Below, piece by piece: positions 34,701 through 49,700 of a stretch of DNA of 64,000 nt. The DNA is from Bradysia coprophila (lineage: Eukaryota > Arthropoda > Insecta > Diptera > Sciaridae), in NCBI RefSeq assembly GCF_014529535.1, contig NW_023503823.1:1178001-1242000 (forward strand), in the 5' to 3' direction. Made by a program: the position numbers and the translations under genes. A model generated the notes under the pieces. It was given only the letters and a program-made list of their open reading frames with translations, was not told where the DNA came from and did not search any database. The first letter of the stretch is position 1; the number at the start of each line of letters is the position of its first letter.

Positions 34701-37700
34701 CCAGCCACGTCCGGTTTTTCCTCTATTCACACGATGTCAATGGTATTACGTATGGTTCGACAATAAACAATTGTTAATTATTGCATAGTATGCATACAGG
34801 GGACGTCAGTCAAATTTAGACATGAATTTGATTCAGATGTTTTACAGCTGGTCACTCTTAAAAAACTACCCATACGTCTTCGTATGGGTGAAATACACGC
34901 ACAGTAAAACCGATCAGTTTTGTTTGAACAGCTGAAGCAAATTCATGTCTAAATTTGACTGATGTCGACTGTATAGCGCTGTCACATATATGTTTCGAAT
35001 CAATGAATATACTTTCAAAACCATCATCACCTTTCACCTCATATTGTTCCAGTTCTATCGATTTCAGTGCCTGTTGATTATTATACATATTGAATTGAAT
35101 AATGTCTAGCGATACTTTCTACATACAGCAGCGTCTCATTTAAAGTTATTCCACACACCTCCTTAAAACTTTTATATTGAAAAACTTGTTCCGATAAAAA
35201 GTTGAACTTTACTTTTTTCTACCTTTGTTAGACTATAAATAATGATACCACACCTTTCGATCTCATACATCCTGTCCTAACCACTTTTCGATTTTCTTAT
35301 AACACTTCTGTGTTTATTACAAACTTTATTCCGAACAATGTATGCAATCGATGTGTGTATACTGATCGTGTATGTGGTACGGAAGATGCAGGTTAAAGAC
35401 GTGTGTATGTACAATGTACGTGAAGTATAGTTGGTTCCGATTCCAATATACATTAATTGTTGTGGTTGTGAAATGAAACTGGTTTTGAGTGTGATATGTT
35501 GAGGCTGCAGACTTGGTATACATCGGAAGCGGTAGATACTTAGTTTGCTATTATTTCTCAAATAAATAAATGTAAAAAAAGTTGCTTTCTCTTTGTTTCT
35601 CCACTACTACCCACTGGTATAATATCCACCCATCTGGAAGTGGAACGATCGTACAATAAATAAAATTGCTCGTGTTTAATGTTGCTGCATGGTTAAACTG
35701 TAACAGTAACTCAAAATTATTCCTTGCATGTAAACCGTAAGTTCATTTTTCTTCCATTAGGGCGTTTGTAAATTCACTGCATTTTTTTGCCAGTCTTTAC
35801 ATGTCGACAATATACCACTGATATTTTTCTACCAAGAAATACATAAAAAAAATGCTGTTTCTCAACCGCCATTCCTTTTCCAGTTTGTTAACAATAAAAA
35901 TTTCGTTTGCAACTTGTATCTTCACCATATCCACACCAGACTGAACTATGCTGAGATGCATTCATAGTCAGTACAAAATCTTTTTTTTCGCTTTTGCAAC
36001 CATTGTTCAGACATTTTTTTCCTTCTTAAAGAAAGAGGAAAGAATAGGTTGAGGTATGAGGTACAATATACATTGCAGACATGAAAATTATCCATTTATG
36101 TGGGTTCATAGCAAGCGTTCTGTAATAATGGCTTGTTTAAAGTGTATTTGTAGTTGTATTCACTTGAAACGGATAAGCATTTCCAGTAATTTATATCTTC
36201 AAACTTTGTAATGGTATACATCACAATTTTGATTAATCGTTACGTTTGGACGATTATACCTTAACCACCGTTGAAATGGACACTTTTTACCGAAAATCGA
36301 TTAATTATGTCTATGGAAGTAAGTGGCTGTACACAAATTGCTGCTTAAATGCCGATATATTTTCGTATCTTGGTGGGTTTTTTTATCGTATGGTATTAGA
36401 GGATTAACCTGTCGAGTCGACTTTTTTTATTAATTGCGTACTTGAGTGAATGTGTATGTACGGTAATATAATTTATATCTGTGCGTGTACACTGTAAAGA
36501 ATCGTGGAAGAAATTCGGATTTAGACAAGAGGACAAAATATGAAATTATTTCTGAAGAGTCAGGCAGTTCCTACAACAGTTTACAGTTTTCTAATTTCAA
36601 TAGTCTTTACATGCTACATGCGTCAAAAACCGTATTTTTCTTGTCAAGCACTACTTTCAACAACCTCAGCATGTAAAAGCATGTGAAACTATACTTTCAT
36701 TTCATTTATGATTCACTAGACGTGTACATGCAAAAAGGTATGACCTACTTCATAGAGGTTGGTCTTTTCTTTGCCACTATCGCCATGGCCTGATGAGATG
36801 TGGTTTATTTTTAAACAGCATTATTAAATGCAAAAGCATCGTACGATGCTTACACACTATCTCACAGATCGAAACAGTGGCAGAAACGTTTTCCAAATGT
36901 AAAATGCATTACAGAACTCGTGATAAAAATGAAAAATCTTGTTTTCGTGTGTTTATTGACCTCGGCTACGCCTCGGATCAACTTAATGCACGCGATAACT
37001 TTACTTTTCAACTTTTTATCCCTAGTCATGTAATAGTATTAATAGAAGATCCGAGGCGTAGCTGAGGTCAATAGACACCCGAAAAAGATAGTTGTAATGG
37101 AAGGTTGAACTTGAAACATGAATAGTACGGTTTTCCTTGAATGTAGCTGCTTCATTGAAGCAGGTCGTTACAAAACTCGGGATAAAATGAAAAGTCACGT
37201 TTTCGTGTGACTGTTGACCTCGGCTTCGCCCGGATCAACACACTTCTCAACAAAAACTGGACTTTTCAACTTTCTATCCCTTGTCGTGTAAATAACAAAA
37301 TTGTTGTTGATTTGGCTTGATTACCAAATGCTATTTTTATCACTCAATATCCCTGATGTTCAAATCCACATTTCAAATTTGTATTGACTATCGTTACTGT
37401 CCCTCTTTTGTGACAGTTCCCTTGTGGCTGTATAATTAACTTCGCTTTTGTGTAACTGTACAAAAAATAGTGGTGTTTCGGTTTATGATTAACAGTCTCG
37501 TTTAGTTTTCGACGATTCACTTGTAACGGCAAACATTCCAGGAAATATGAACATCCATGGAATCGAATTATGTCAATAAATCTTCCGAACGACCACAAAT
37601 CTAGTTCCGTAATTTGTCATTCCATACTCACTGTTGGGGCTGTTATGTAAATGTATGTAATATGAGTTATTCATTCGTTGATAAACGACTGGCCAAAATA

Positions 37701-40700
37701 ACTGCTATCGGAGAAAAGTTTTTATTGAAAAATTGCTTGACAAAATGTATTGCACCATAAATTGATCAATGTTTTTTGGGTTTACAAAAATAATAAAAAA
37801 TTTTTTTTAGGGAAAACCAGCAATAATATCGCGTTTATTATATCGTCGGAAAAAACATGATTGATCGAATATTGAATGAACACTGTACACCGTCGATATT
37901 GACGAAGGGTTACCGTATAACAGTGTATTTACACAAAATTTATCAATATTGGCGGGCGGGTATAAAAAGAAAATATTTCCCTGTTGAAGTATGAAGATTG
38001 ATAATGAGGGTGTTGTGATAAACGGTCCGGGTGTGTTTTTTGTTGTCTGTAATATTCTCGCAAATGTACATAACGGCGTAATACCCATCAATATTTAAAA
38101 GCGTCAGAACTAAGACGAACATCCCATTTGTATGTACAACACAATGTACATGTTGTACAATACCACGTCGTTTTTTGTAGAACGCAATGGGAAAGAGTCA
38201 GAGGTTATCTCGTTCTAAGCTATGTTTTGGGGAACCGTTTTTTTCGGTTGATTCTGTAATGGCATTGCCATTGTTTATTTTTGATGAAAATTTTCTCTCT
38301 GTTGAGATCATTTTCCGTGATGGATTGTATGTGGATATAAAGTGACGCCTAACGGTTTCATTAAGATTAACGAGGCGGAATATTGTGACGGAAAATTTAA
38401 CGGTTTTGTTTCGAAGTGTTAAAAGTTTAGGCGGACAGACGAAAGGTTGGGATATTTGAGAAAGATTGTAGCGAAAGTTTGTGTTAAGTAAACTCTTTAA
38501 ATTTTGAGTAAACATTTGATTCATTAGTGGCGTTCTAATCTCAATAATTCGAGGAAGATTATTGAAATTCGCTGACGGATTAGACTGTTTGTTTGAAGAA
38601 ATATTTTTGCTAAAATTTATTGGATCTGTTGGTTTGGTTTCGATAGGTTTGATGTACGGTTTTCACAAAACCAACTTTAACAACCACCAATTCAACAAAT
38701 AATTTTTCACAACAATTCTCGAAATCCATTTTTTATCGGTTTCGAACTAATGAGCCAACTTTTTCGAACAAAATAAATTTAATTGGAAATTTGAGAACAA
38801 ACAAAAAAAATTGTTCTGCCAACTTAAGGCATCCGCAATATTTCAACCTCGCTGTCTATTGTTTGTTTTCGGAGAAAAAACCCATCCAATTAATAATTTC
38901 ATTTCGAATTGAAATTCATATGCAAAACAAATATCACAACACAAGCACCGTTGGTAATCTCATTACGAAGTTTTAATAAAATCATATTTGCTGAAACATA
39001 AAACTCCATAAATTCGAAATTGAAAATTTTATCCTATTAACGACATACCAGATTGTGTAATGCATATGATCTCGTCAAACCTAATTAATTAATTAAAATT
39101 CAATTAATGCTAACAACCGATTGCTTGCACAAGAGTTCAATTACTATTTAATGTTCTAGTCTGTGTGATAAAACCAACATTTTCTTGGCACTGGTTCGTA
39201 CTTACTGCTTGCATGCTACTTAATTCGATTTCTCATACCAAAAAAACCAGAGAGAAAATTCTGCACATTTTTTCCCAATTGCTATGGAATTGTGAATTGA
39301 GCTTTTCATTAAATTATAAAGCGATTTAATACGAGGATTACTCATACACAATACCATTTTATGGTACAAATACATAACACAATGTATTACACACATAGTC
39401 GAAACTGTTAGTTTTTCTGTTAAAAGCAGCCGCTTAATGTGAATGTTGCTGGTGGTGTACTAACGACTGATTGTGTATGCTCCAGGCAATTTACATGCAG
39501 CATGCAGCACAAATTGTTTGCATTTATACGGCAAACGACTGTCAAGTCCAGACTTTCCTCTGTGGAGTCGTATCGGGAGTGTGATTTTTTTCGTCTCTGC
39601 TATAAAATCTAGAGAGTTGTCACATTGTGTCTGGTGCTGTTGTCGGCAAAATGTTGGCACTCATCCAATATTTGGAAAATAGAGTGGCGCGTAAACGTTT
39701 TTACATCCAATTGTATTTCAATTGCTAATGTGAGTTGTTAAACGAAAGAATATTGATTTATACTAAGACAAAGTTTAAAAGTTTTCGGTTTGATGTGTTA
39801 CTTTATCCCATTATATACATTTCGTTCGATATCGTTTTGATTTCGAAATTGATGGTTTTGTATTTATGAGCTGAAGGAAGCACAAACATTTTTACGTTTA
39901 AATACTTCTCGAAACTTAGTATTGCTCAGCCCATTTGGCTCAAGTCAGCTAGATTATTTGGCAAACTCGAGCGGGAAACAACAAGACCGAATGGTGGGAC
40001 GGGCTGCATTTGCCATTGGAGCGAATGAAGCGAAAATATGAGCAAATGCAGGGAAATATTAGCGAATGAACGGTAAATATGAGCGATTGAAGGCGAATGA
40101 ATGGAGAATATGAGCGAATGGTGGGATATGATTGTCGAATCCAAGGCAAACAATAAACACAACAAATGCAAAAGTTGTTTTTATTCTTTGGTCGAGGACA
40201 GTGAGCGACACAAGGTCCTGAGACCACAACATCTGTCTCAAGTGTCCAATTCTAACCATCCGACCAGCAATACAACACCGAAGAAAATTCCATCCATTCT
40301 TCGTATCAAATGATTTTCTGTTGGTGTTTCCCCCTCGGGCAAACTTGTACAGCATCAAGATCAAATAATAGCATAAATGGCACGGTGTTCTGAAAGCACT
40401 CGTTTATCTATCGAATTCGTATTCGTATGTAGCAAGGGATGAAAAATTTACATTGTAAATTGCTAGGTATGGTCTAATGTCACTGCGGAGGACAAAACAA
40501 TTTTGAAAACGGACTCAAACGCACTCATTTTCATATTATTTTGAAATAAATAAAGAATGTAAAGTTAAATCGACAGATTTTGAAGAATCGAACATACTTA
40601 GTACTTTTCACTGGTAATCGTACCAACAACGTATTACTCAACTTATGTTTCTTTGGACGCCTTTGAACATTCCCGAGGAGTACCTCAGTTCTTGGATTAA

Positions 40701-43700
40701 ATGAACTAAATCGTATGAGAATAATGGAATAAATTGAAGTTCGGCACCCAAAGAGGTCTGATCCCATTACATTTAATAAGATTTAGTCCATTGAGTTCAA
40801 GAAGTGCGGCACCTCTCTCACATTGAATATGAGTTAGAATAAAAAGATGAAATGGTAAAGAGTCTCCCTCACCCCGATTGTAAAATCTTTGTTCATTTCG
40901 AAGCCCCATAGAACTCTGTGACGTCATTCTAATTATTGAAATACTTTTAGTAGCGTACTTGCTATGTATACACATACCATGTGATAAATGAGAAGATATA
41001 TTGGGCCTCACGCCATAAAATATATCCGGGCCTTTATTGTGCCGGTTATCTCGAAAAATCGTTATTTACACAGTGGTAGCCAGAATTACAGAGGATAAAG
41101 TACACCACAAAACCGGGTGACGAAAATCGGGGTTGGGGTTTCGGTATAAAATATTGAATTCCTTTATGTAGAGGATTAATAATGTGCATGTCCAACGTCA
41201 GCTTTAAAATTTGCGAATATAAGCGGGTTTGGTTGTTTAACCAGAAAAATATAAAATAAAAAAATTTTCGGCAATATATTTTCTGTGGCTCAGCAGATAA
41301 GTTAATTGGAAAATAAATAATCCCATGATATAGATGAGTGACTACATTAGAACCATGTGGCGGAACATTTCGTGCGGTATAGTTGTTACAACGAAATTTA
41401 AGTGAATTATGAACATGCTATCAATATTTTACTATTAACGCGATCGTACACTGTCCCAGTTTGAAATATAGTCGGTATGAAATTCCTTGAATTTCTTGTT
41501 TGCAGTGAACGTTATTGTTTTGGTCAGTTATTAACAATGGATTGTCATACCAAGCACTGTAGCATTATTACAATGATGATGGATCAGTTCATAATTCTAG
41601 TAAAGTACCAGCTGTTTTTGCTTTGTTTGTGTTATTACACAGCTCATTTTAACACATTGTACAAATTAGAGATTTACCGATCCAAATATAATGACAATAA
41701 TATCTGTCCACCCACTGCACATGAATAATGAATTGAATACTCAAGATTCTCTGTCATTTTCAATGCTTTATTCTCCCAAAAAAGCGCCACAAATCCTTAT
41801 TAATACTGTCTGGGCCTGCCGGATTATTGGTTAAAGGAACATAGCGGCAAACATTCTTCTTATCTTTTTTGAATTTTGAATTAATCGTCTCAGATATTTG
41901 ATTCTTGTTGATTTACTGGGATTGAGAACATAAATCGCTGTCTGAAATTCATTGTTAAAAAAATGTCATTTCCATTCAATTCAAATTGTAATCTTGATGC
42001 GATCACTCTGTCTGGTACATTAGCATTTTTTTAACTGCCTAGCTCATACATTGAATACTTAATGTGTTATAAATATTGATTTTATGATCATAGACCCGAA
42101 ATGTTTATTTTTTTTTCGCCGACTCTATCTATTGGAACTAGCTATAGATATTAACGACCTCAAACATTTTGTGTTCTACATGTATTTCATATAGCCTGGA
42201 AATGGTTGTACAGAATAATGTTATACATTTGGTCTTATACCTACATAAGTTTGAATATATACGAATACGTCCAGACCTAGCTTAATTCATTGTTCAATTT
42301 AAACGAGCTTTGTGTCTGTGAATGTACATCTATCATACAGATATATCAGTGAGAATTCTCATTCTAACCAGAGCCAACGAAAGAGCCAGACATAAAATTC
42401 AAATTAGAATAATGAAAAGGAATGAAAACGAACGAGAAAAAAAAGTTTTCTAAAAAAAATCTTGTTATAAATCCGGTTTTTTGTTTGTTCGTGACTGAAA
42501 TATATATAGACGACGAGCATGGAGCATAAATTTTTTGATTGCATTTATTATATAGATTTGGAAAGGTGCGTTTTATTCTTGTAATACCCACAATAATCGG
42601 ATAATGAAAAAAACATAAGAAATCGTTTGAATTTGATTAAACGAAAATGGTGTGTTTCTGGAAATGTTTTATTTTCATTTTAGCATATCATGGAGTTTTA
42701 TGCGAAAATTTAATAGGCCAACAATATTATGAGAGCTACGTTCGGTTTCGTTAACATTCAAATTGGTTTACATTACATATACGTATACAATGAGGTGGGT
42801 GATGAAAGAATATTTGAAACTTTCAGTTCGTTTAAAATGATTGTGACTCACTGGCTAGTTGCTTTTATTTCTTTAATTATTAGGGAACGTCAGATTTTTC
42901 GAACGATAAATCGAAACGAAAACGCAAACCCAAATGGAAAGGAAAATTTGATGGGTTCGATGAGCTTCACTAAGTTTCACCTTGCTTCACTTTGGTTCGC
43001 CTAGCTTCATTTGGGTTCCCTTAGCTTAACTTCTAATTGGAATTCCGATTCCCACGGAGTTATGATTCCAAAGGAGTTACGACTTCCAAGGAATTACGAT
43101 TCGCCAGGAATTACGATTCAATAGGAATACCCATTCTCTGTAATTCCGATTCGCTAGAAATCACGATTCTCTATGAATTGCAATTCAATTGGAATAACGG
43201 TTCATTCCCTTGTAACTAGGATTCGATCGGAATTGTGATTCCTAAGAAATTACTAAAATTAAATGAAAGTTGATGTGGTTAGTAGTATCAGTGTGGTAAG
43301 GGGTATCTGTGTGGTTAGGAATGTCAGTGCGGTTAAGAATGTCAAGTGTTGTTAAGAGTGTTAGGGTGGTAAGAAATGTCGGTGTGTCGGTGTCAGTATT
43401 AATAGGTTGTTTTGAGTGTCAGTATGGTTGGAAGCGTCAGTATGATTGGAAATGATAGTGTGATTAGGATTGTCAGTAGGGTTAGGAGTGTCAGTAGGGT
43501 TAGGAGTGTCAGTAGGGTTAGGAGTGTCAGTAGGGTTAGGAGTGTCAGTAGGGTTAGGGTGTCAGTAGGGTTAGGAGTGTCAGTATGGTTAGTAGTGTCA
43601 ATATGGTTTGGAGTATCAGTGGGGTTAGTGATGTCAGGTTTGCTTTGAGTGTGTCATTGTGTTGGGAGTGTTATTTGAGTTTAATGTGTCAGTGTGGTTG

Positions 43701-46700
43701 AGATTGTCAGTGTATCCCGACCAAACTTACCATTTCCGTTAGTGTTTTCGTTTGGATTTATCGTTCATAAAATCCATCGTTCCCTAATCTCTAAATGGAA
43801 CACTCAAAGTTTTGCATAATGATGCAACATAACATAACTTTCGCAACGCTAATTTCGGAATTCTTCGCTGCTCAACGAAATATACACATTCTTACGGTTT
43901 AGATCTGGTAGGACGGTCATAAAGTTCTTCAATTTTACGACTGCAAAAATTTCACAATTATCATCCAAATAGCGGTATGCTCTTCGTCTTAAGTTAGAAA
44001 GACTTGATTTTCAATAGTACTGCTCAGCTGAATGAAAACCCCAGTCAATTGCACATTAATACATGTAACATTATTTTCTCATCATCGCACATAGCGAGCT
44101 CTTTAAAGAACGAATTTTCTTATTTTATCAAAATTATATCTAACAATTGGCTTTACGGCAAATGGCACAATTATTTTTTATTAGATGTAAAACGAATGAC
44201 AATTCTGAAAACCCATTCTGCAGTTACTTCCATAACTGCATTTTAAGCTGCACGGTGTGTATGCCATATCGGATCTGGTCTCTTACATATTATACAACCA
44301 CTTCGATAAATGGTGAATACATAAAATTTTGCATCGTTTGCGCTTTATTCGTACAAGTTTTCCAGATTATATTTTATATTATTATATGATAGTCGTGTAC
44401 ACACTGGTTTTGGGTATAACTGAGTTATGTAACTGGATGCTGGTGAGGGATTTATTCAAGATATTTCCATTTTCAGCAGTACATAAAATTTCTTTGGTAA
44501 ATTGCACCTCTTAACAATTCAAACTAACTGACTTCGATCCAGCATTCTGGGAAGTTTTACTGAAGAACATTATATTCGTTGAAATCTATTCAGTTGATGT
44601 GGAGATTATGGATTTTGTATCATAATATTCTCATGAAAGATATGCAACTTTAATGCAATGTAAATATTGCACACTCTGATGAAAAATAAAGTTTTCGTAT
44701 ACAAAGTTCGTAATAGTTGTGGTAGCAGCAGACTGCTCTTTATCTCATATAGAGACTGTTGATAAATGATCTGCAGTTCGTACAATTTTTCTGTTATTTT
44801 GAACAACTCTTAATGAAAGCTTGATCCATTGTTAAAATGGTTCGAGGTGGAATTTAAGAGTTAATTATACTTACAGTTTGTCTGAGTGCATTAGCTGAGC
44901 CGCTTACAGATTAATTATTTAACTTTTAATGGCCCTACAAACTTACAGAATAAATTTGGTTGGATATTGTTGTGTTGCTGGCTAAGGTTGATTGAAAATT
45001 ATGTACAGTCTTGTATCGCTGAGGAATTCAAAGACAATTGTGGACAAGACTTTACATAATTATAGAATAAAGTATCGAATCTGACGAAACCGACGATCTA
45101 AGTCATCTTGAAATAAAGACGCAAATAAACTGAAATGAGATTGCATTACCATTGGAAGTCAAATATTAAAGAAAATTCGCTTTCGGATTTGTTCAAAGTT
45201 CACGGATATACATCGTCAAAAAATCTCATTTTTCTTCGAAGTTGGATACTGTCTTAAGTTAAATCTAAGGACAATCTCTATTAATTCGAGTCAGATTTAC
45301 TCTTCAAATTTTTTTGGCAGTTTAACATTTCGCTCAAAGGGATTTCGTTTCGAAACATCTTCACTCAAGAGCACGATATTGACAGGTGCGTTCATCTTTC
45401 GTGTTACACACACTGTAATCTACTGCATAAATTGATAACATTTTAAAAATTGATAAACCGATTGAAATTGAATTTAACAATGATTTTGTAAACCCTGATT
45501 TTTTCATAATTTTTTCAAAACAAACAGAATTGCTTCATTTTTTTATCTCTCGTATTTCTCGTCAAGGGCATCACAATCGCTAGGGGATCCTAAGACATAG
45601 GCTCCAAATATTTCGTACACATTTCGACCACCCTACTACTCTCACTCCAAAAACTCGTTCAACTTGATTCGTATTCCCTATGTCTATGAATAACACGGAA
45701 ACAAACAATAAATTCAAGAAGTTGCTAAAAAGTAAGTAACTTGAAAAATGACAAATTCTCCCATTTACCCCTGATAGTCTTAGTCGTTACTTCTTAACTT
45801 ATGTATCCGACTTTTTTGTTACTATCCGGATGAAATTGTAAATAAATTTCTCCTTATTTCGGGTCTCGTGTTCTCTTATAGGTTTGACAAACATTTTTGT
45901 TTATACAAAAAATATTAGCAAATAAAACGCCGGTCGTCTGTCGACTATGAATACATTTACCATGATGGTAAATAAAAAAGCAAGACAAAAGCACCACCAT
46001 TCATTCCATCATTCATATTGAAAGAATTACAAATCAGTGTGGTTTCACTCTATTTTCGTTTTGTTTGCGTTTATGTGGTTTCGGTTTTTATAACCATCCA
46101 TTAATTTAAGTAACGTCTTTTTATGTATTGCCATACTTGTGCTCGTATTTTTTTTTCATTTTTATTTTTTAGATTACACACAGGACTACAAACATAACAT
46201 TTTATATTTGAAGTAATAAAAAGTATCAATCTATTAACCGCGAATTGTTCCGTTTTATGTTTACCATAAATATATCATTGGATGAATGAACGAAAGAAAT
46301 CCAATTTTTTCGTTCGCCTCCCTTCCATATAAATATAAAACGAAATGAACAAAAATTTCGAATCATCTTGATGGTGTGGCATCGGGATATGTATACAGTC
46401 GGTGGATTTATTTAAATGGAATGGAAGTCAAAACATTTTTTCACAATTGTGTTGTGAAGAAGTGTCATTTTGAGTGTTTGTTCAAGTTGTTCCTTTTTTC
46501 CCCTTCAACAACGTTCAAGATATTCAACAATTTCCATATCAATATTCGAGATGTATTATCTTCGCTTTGAATACCATCCTCCAGGGATTAAATGTCACGA
46601 CAAAAAAAGGAAACGAGTTATGTTTTTCATGGTTGATCGGTTCTCTTTCGTTGGTTCAATTTAGAAATTCCGATACATGTATGCTAAACAGGCTAAACAT

Positions 46701-49700
46701 CGGTTTACGAGTCTATTACTATCACTAAATTAAGATAGTTCAGAGCAACAAAGTTGATATGTAAGGATAAAGCAAAATCAAACCTTATCTTTTGGGAGCA
46801 GCTAGCCATGTCTGACGTCCAAGAGTTCACAAACAATGAGATAAGTTTTAAACCGGTAAATGATCCAGGTTCGAATCCCGTGTCAGACAATTCCACATGG
46901 AATTTTTCTAACAATTATATCGCATTGGTAACGTCCTAAAGTTCACTCAAGCCTAATAGTTTGGGTAATTGCAGTGTAGTGGCTGCAACGATGTACACTC
47001 TGAAATATTCTAGTGACGTAACGATTTGCATACTTCGAGGCATGGTTCACAAGTCACATTAGGCCGGTGGTCCAGACTATGGAAGTCTGTTAGTGAGGTC
47101 ACTAAACGAATAAATCGAACATGGTTCTTCTGGTAACCTTTTTGTGGTTTCAATTTCAGCATTTATTTGGTGCGTTGATTGGGCACAGTCATATCTTATT
47201 CTGATTGTATAGTTTTCAATTTGATGATGACCTTTCGACCAGAATCAAATTTTACCCATTTCTAAACGACCTTACCTTCAACTTTCTTCACTGATTTAAT
47301 ATGAACAACAATTATCCCACTTTGTGTATCGATTACTATACCCATCTACCAGTATCTATAACCAGTATGTATGCAAATTATATTGTAGCTCACCACATCA
47401 CATAGAACGTTCAATATCACAGCAGGATTCTACGTGAAATGAGGCATGCTTACAACATCCAATTATTTAAATGTAATGCTTACAGTGATGTCTTCCTTAA
47501 TTATTTCGTTCTGAAGAGGATGACTGCGTTATTTTCGATTCCACATAACTGCCTACCAATTAAAATGACTCGCACATCCTTGCCAAAAATAATTATTTTC
47601 TCTAAAAAATATATATCTGATGGCAGAGAGTGAAGCAGATGAATGTGTGTAGCGTATGACTAATAGTATGTCGGATCATTCAGTTAATAAAACTAGTGAA
47701 CGACTCTTATTTACCATTTCGTTTCCAACACTACATTTTATTGTGTTAGCTGTGCTAAGCTCACAAGCATTATTCGTTATGGGTTTACATTCCCCAGATA
47801 CATGATCTCGATAAACCGCAAGTAATGTGAAACAATTTATTTCAAGTCAAGAGAAAATAAAAGCGCACCAAAACATTGTCGATAAAAAAAAGCGACAAGA
47901 AACAAACAAAGCGACCCATTCGTGTGTATCAATTACCTACTCCACATTTTCATATCATTGGAATATATCTTAATGATGTGACATTGTGTACCAAATGAAA
48001 CCGCAAAAATGAAACAACATCACACACAGATATCTCGGCAAACAATATTCCGAGCGCTATGGTGAACATGGAACATGGGTAGCAGCAGCAGCAAAAAAAG
48101 CTTTAATATCATAATAACGATAATGGGAAAAAGTATCAAGTTTCTGTTCAAATTACCATACAAATGCTGCCTTTATGTTAACTATCCACATACAGTGTTT
48201 GATACAATTAATATACGAGACACGGCATCCACACATTTTTGCAGGCTGTGGTTTTGTAGTAAGAAGAATGTGTGCACAACACATATCACACTCGTATATT
48301 ACGTACGTAAAACCTATAAAAAGGATACGTGAAAAAAATGTTTAAAGAGGACATCAGCGGAGTATTAAACGTATTAAACATACTCGTACACTAACAACCT
48401 GTCTTAAATGTTGAATTTAATTTCAAATATTTGTAGAAAGAATTAGTTTCGGATTAATAACTTTTCACTAAACGTTTCTTTTCGATGTTTCTTTGTTGCA
48501 GGAAGAAAAGAATTGCGGCGCACCTTGTTATGGAATGTTTTTCGCCGAAAGTGAGCGAACGGTGTTACGATATTGGGTCGGATCATGGGCAGCTGTTTGC
48601 TGTGCCAGTTGTCTTTTTACGGTATGTTTAATGAATAAATTATTATGTTTTCTATCGGACAAAATCTACAAAAAAAAACTTCTTTCCGGTTTCAGGTTTT
48701 AACATTTTTAATCGATCCATCACGTTTTCGATATCCAGAAAGAGCGATTGTTTTTCTGGCAATATGTTATTTAGTGGTCGGGTGTGCATTCGTTGCTGGC
48801 CTTGGTGCTGGGGATTCAGTTTCGTGTCGGGAACCATTTCCACCGCCGAATCGACTGAGAGGTTTACAGATGATTTCCACAATAACTCAGGTAATTTTAT
48901 GCAGACAATTGTATATCTACACACAATAGAAGAGAATAATTTACGAAGCAAAACTATAATTTCCAATCGGTTTTCTTTGCAATTTAATAAAATTTATTTC
49001 ATAAAAACGAGAGAAAGAGAGAAACTAATTATCTGGTTATTATAAGGAACTTGTTTGTAAGCATCATATAAATCGTCTTGCATGCCAAATGTTATATATA
49101 AACGACCGAACAAGAGTCAATATTATATGTTGTAATGGCGGTTTTTTGTTTCGCACAAATAAGAATACAAACGGTCGATGTTTTAAAAGTTGAAGGCAAA
49201 AGAGAACTCTGAAATAATGTCGTTTTTTCTGTCTGCAGTTATTATTAAGTTTCTACAACATTTTTGTAAATGGTGATCCATAAATTTTCATGGCAAAGGC
49301 AAACTGTGTGTATAATACAAACGTTTATGGAATGAGCTAAAAGATATAAACATTCTCTGTGTACCATCTGCCTCGGAATCGGACTAAAAGGGCACAACGT
49401 TTTTCTTTTTTCTTTTATTTTTGTAATTATACCAGACAATGACTTTGGATTTCAGCAACATGTTAAATGAATTTATCGAGATTTCGTTTTGCCCAGCTCC
49501 TCCATTTATTTAACAAAAGCCAACGAGATGATCGCTGAGGATGCTGAGCGCTGTGGCTTCTTTCAATATTCAAATTTTCTTTCATTTATTTTCATCCTCG
49601 TTAATTTATTAAATCGTTAAAAAATTTACGGTTTTGCGATTATCTGTGTCGTGTTTGCAAATTGTTCTTGTAAATAGGTTGCTTTAGGTGGAGTAAATTA

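Larger units (their letters stand above)
28720..48501. other. fz intron 2, 19.8 kb
   Basis: No nested gene could be supported. It holds a possible LINE remnant (40540-41010), a TA-flanked MITE (34796-34972), dispersed repeats (33236-33815, 36771-37300) and minisatellites at 40019-40130 and 42962-43720. A tRNA-like sequence lies at 46809-46889. A 136-codon minus-strand frame at 30990-31400 lacks an ATG start and any recognisable domain, and is not annotated. Large first introns of this gene in flies usually carry regulatory elements, but none can be pinpointed here. Confidence 0.6.

Noticed and set aside
43472..43580. Possible interstitial telomere (TTAGG)n
   Set aside because: TTAGG occurs once per 18-bp unit and never as a pure pentamer run.
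43412..43648. SVSRVR-repeat protein frame
   Set aside because: Produced entirely by an 18-bp minisatellite.
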